64,000 nt of DNA from SHWC01 sp050173345 (GTDB lineage: Bacteria > Pseudomonadota > Alphaproteobacteria > UBA828), in assembly GCA_050173345.1 (NCBI GenBank), contig JBFXKW010000008.1, positions 1 to 64,000 of the forward strand. The letters are read 5' to 3'. The notes under the pieces were generated by a model. The model was not told where the DNA came from. It searched no databases and worked only from the letters and a program-made list of their open reading frames with translations. Made by a program: the position numbers and the translations under genes. Below are positions 62,043-64,000 of this stretch, piece by piece. Each line of letters opens with the position of its first letter. Position 1 is the first letter of the stretch.

Positions 62043-62663
62043 TCAGGCCGGGACTTCGAGGCCGCGCTGCACGGCGGGGCGGGCGCTCAGTTCGTCGAAC
62101 CAGCGCTTGACGTTGGGAAAGCCGGCGAGGTCGATCTGCTGCCATTCGTGACGCACCACCCAAGGATAGGTCGCGATGTCGGCGATCGTGTAGTCGGCGC
62201 CCACGAGATAGGCGTTCGCCGCAAGCCGCTTGTCCATCACGCCGTAGAGCCGGCGCGCCTCGCGGTCATAGCGCTCGATGGCGTAGGGCACGGGCTCGGG
62301 CGCGGCGCGGCGGAAGTGATGCACCTGGCCGAACATCGGGCCGACATTGCCCATCTGCCACATCAGCCATTGCATCACGTCATAGTGCGCGGCCGGTTCG
62401 CCGGGCAGGAAGCGGCCGGTCTTGTTGGCGAGGTAGACGAGGATCGCGCCCGATTCGAACAGGCTGATCGGCTGGCCGTCCGGCCCGTCGGGATCGACGA
62501 TCGCGGGGATGCGGTTGTTCGGGCTGATCGCGAGGAACTCGGGCTTCAACTGGTCGCCCTTGCCGATGTCGATCGGGTGCACGTTGTAGGGCAGGCCGAG
62601 CTCCTCCAGCATGATGGAGGCCTTGCGGCCGTTCGAGGTCTTCCAGCTATAGAGCTCGATCAT
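62043..62663 (-). CDS. Glutathione S-transferase-family protein, YfcG/YghU-like (1)
   Basis: This 206-residue protein has the thioredoxin-like N-terminal domain (MIELYSWKTSNGRKASIMLEELGLPY), the glutathione-binding NNRIPAIVDPDGPDG and LFESGAILVYLA, and a helical C-terminal domain. The TSNGRK region and NRIPAI pattern are as in the Nu-class GSTs YfcG and YghU, which act as disulfide-bond reductases. It lies 20 bases after a paralogue. Confidence 0.88.
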   Translation of the reverse strand: MIELYSWKTSNGRKASIMLEELGLPYNVHPIDIGKGDQLKPEFLAISPNNRIPAIVDPDGPDGQPISLFESGAILVYLANKTGRFLPGEPAAHYDVMQWLMWQMGNVGPMFGQVHHFRRAAPEPVPYAIERYDREARRLYGVMDKRLAANAYLVGADYTIADIATYPWVVRHEWQQIDLAGFPNVKRWFDELSARPAVQRGLEVPA

Positions 62664-62683
62664 GGCGGTCGCCCTCTCCGGCC

Positions 62684-63376
62684 CTAACGCCTTGCGGCCT
62701 GCTGGCTGCCGAACAGGATGTCGCGCGCCTTGGCGTCGAGGTCCTTGGGCGCGACCTTCAATTCGGCGCCGACCGCGAGCCCGCGCTGCACGGCGGGCCG
62801 CGCCAGGATGGCATCGAACCAGCGCTGCGCATTCGGCGCGTCGCCGAGCGGGGCGCGCGCCGCATAGTCCTTCACCCAGCCGAAGATCGCGATGTCGGCG
62901 ACCGAATAGTCGTCGGCCACGAAGTCCCGGCCCTCAAGCCGCTTGTCGAGCACGCCCATCAGCCGCTGCGCCTCCTTGGTGTAGCGCTCGATGGCATAGG
63001 GAACCTTCTCCGGCGCGTAGACCGCGAAATGGTTGAACTGGCCGAACATCGGCCCGACGCCGCCCATCTGCCACATCAGCCAGACCAGCACCTCGTAGCG
63101 TTGGCGCGGCGTGGTGCCGATCAGCCGGCCCGCCTTCTCGCCGAGATAGAGCAGGATCGCGCCGGACTCGAAGAGCGCGTACGGCCGGCCACCCGGCCCG
63201 TCATGGTCGACGATCGCGGGGATGCGATTGTTCGGCGCGATCGCCAGGAACTCGGGCTTGAACTGGTCGCCCTTGGTGATGTCGACCGGCTTGACCGTAT
63301 AGGGCAGGCCGATCTCCTCGAGCATGATCGAGACCTTCCAGCCGTTCGGCGTGGGCCAGTAATAGAGGTCGATCAT
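62684..63376 (-). CDS. Glutathione S-transferase-family protein, YfcG/YghU-like (2)
   Basis: This 230-residue paralogue of the downstream gene shares long stretches (PNNRIPAIVDHDGPGG, LFESGAILLYLGEKAGR, MWQMGGVGPMFGQFNHF) and has a C-terminal extension of about 25 residues (ELKVAPKDLDAKARDILFG...). Start ATG 63376 matches the paralogue's start; a longer frame to 63439 is unlikely. The tandem pair probably came from a duplication. Confidence 0.88.
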   Translation of the reverse strand: MIDLYYWPTPNGWKVSIMLEEIGLPYTVKPVDITKGDQFKPEFLAIAPNNRIPAIVDHDGPGGRPYALFESGAILLYLGEKAGRLIGTTPRQRYEVLVWLMWQMGGVGPMFGQFNHFAVYAPEKVPYAIERYTKEAQRLMGVLDKRLEGRDFVADDYSVADIAIFGWVKDYAARAPLGDAPNAQRWFDAILARPAVQRGLAVGAELKVAPKDLDAKARDILFGSQQAARR

Positions 63377-63470
63377 CGGACGGCGCCTTTCGGATTCGAT
63401 GTCGCGCGCAGCGCTCCGCCGGAGGATGCGCCCACGCACCTGTCGCTAGCAAGCTTCCCGCGCCGCACCC

Positions 63471-64000
63471 TCAGCGCCGCCGCCCCCACGGACCGTGGGG
63501 CGGGAGGACCTGGCCGCGGTCGAACAGCGGGACGCCGCGCGGGCGCATCGGGACGATCAGCACCAGGCCGGCGATGAAGCCGCCGATATGGGCCCACCAG
63601 GCGGTCGTCGCGTTCGGGTCGTTGAGCACGGTCGCGTAGAGCACCTGCAGCCCGATCCAGAAGCCGAGCGCGCCCCAGGCCGGGACGCGGCGCACGATGT
63701 AGAAGAAGAAGATCCAGACGCCGCGCTTCGGATAGAGCATGAGATAGGCGCCGAGCACGCCCGAGATCGCGCCGCTCGCGCCGATCATCGGCACCTCGGA
63801 AAGCGGGTCGATGAGGCCCTGCGAGAGCCCGGCCGCGACGCCGCAGAGGAAATAGAAGAGGAAGAAGCGCGCATGGCCGAGCGCGTCCTCGATGTTGTCG
63901 CCGAAGATCCAGAGGAACGCCATGTTGCCGACCAGGTGCATCAGGTCGCCATGCAGGAACATGGAGGTGAACAGCGTCGCCCAGGGCGGCACCCGATAGA
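63471..64000 (-). CDS. Rhomboid intramembrane serine protease (5' end beyond window)
   Basis: The C-terminal ~175 residues of a rhomboid protease are visible: TSMFLHGDLMHLVGNMAFLWIFGDN, the catalytic serine in GASGAISGVLGAY and the histidine in WWAHIGGFIAG. These give the Ser-His dyad. The chain ends in a short cytoplasmic tail (PRGVPLFDRGQ...). The frame runs on past base 64000 (YRVPPWATL at the edge), so the start lies outside the window. It cleaves transmembrane substrates in the membrane; target unknown. Confidence 0.9.
   Translation of the reverse strand, partial: YRVPPWATLFTSMFLHGDLMHLVGNMAFLWIFGDNIEDALGHARFFLFYFLCGVAAGLSQGLIDPLSEVPMIGASGAISGVLGAYLMLYPKRGVWIFFFYIVRRVPAWGALGFWIGLQVLYATVLNDPNATTAWWAHIGGFIAGLVLIVPMRPRGVPLFDRGQVLPPHGPWGRRR

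Overview
This 64 kb, very GC-rich window is a piece of an alphaproteobacterial chromosome. The best lineage evidence is one neighbourhood (6.2-9.2 kb) that holds a TrcR-type DUF1013 regulator, a DUF1192 protein and an RcdA-type DUF1465 protein, with a near-consensus CtrA box just upstream of rcdA. These are cell-cycle families typical of Alphaproteobacteria. A FixK/FNR-type box, GreB and many GC-rich intergenic palindromes fit the same group. I cannot name a genus. No rRNA, tRNA, insertion sequence, prophage or CRISPR array was found, so this looks like ordinary chromosome rather than an island. The first 38 bases are all C and probably mark an assembly edge.

Layout. 0-1.5 kb: the 3' part of a GGND-repeat, RTX-like secreted protein. 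1.7-14.3 kb: acyl-CoA and alcohol metabolism (CoA-transferase, PrpE-like synthetase, two MDR oxidoreductases, MmgE/PrpD, acyl-CoA synthetase, iron-type alcohol dehydrogenase), a mercaptopyruvate sulfurtransferase and the cell-cycle genes. 14.7-16.5 kb: two tandem LuxR-type receptors without a luxI. 16.5-20.8 kb: flavin oxidoreductase, hydroxyisobutyrate-dehydrogenase-like protein, DUF2059 protein and a MetE-like protein. 20.9-23.6 kb: divergent copper ATPase and CsoR. 23.7-28.5 kb: a complete sugar ABC importer with two permeases. 29.9-33.6 kb: molybdate uptake (mop, a stand-alone ModE-type HTH protein, modABC). 33.8-40.8 kb: porin, small secreted proteins, amidase, and the amt-PII pair.

40.8-50.3 kb: four large proteins that each join a TPR array to a GT9-like glycosyltransferase domain, interrupted by a glycine-zipper membrane protein and an aldo/keto reductase. 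50.2-52.8 kb: a cyanide-insensitive-type bd oxidase (cydAB) plus a 40-residue DUF2474 subunit too short for ordinary gene calling. 53.0-58.3 kb: GreB, a ribbon-helix-helix candidate, a Sel1/peptidoglycan-binding protein, a cNMP+FHA protein, and a methyltransferase coupled to a CapK-like ligase. 58.3-61.7 kb: three small secreted proteins and a second, complete GGND-repeat protein, paralogous to the one at the left edge and in the opposite orientation. 62.0-64.0 kb: two tandem GST-fold proteins and a rhomboid protease cut by the window edge.

The regulatory DNA gives several of the more useful signals: a CsoR-like palindrome exactly inside the csoR promoter spacer, a 13-bp motif shared just downstream of the -10 boxes of mop and modABC, a FixK/FNR box before a small conserved protein, a possible attenuator before the secreted protein at 59.1 kb, and a CtrA-box-associated small-RNA candidate near 8.5 kb. 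At least two families of intergenic palindromic repeats are scattered through the window.
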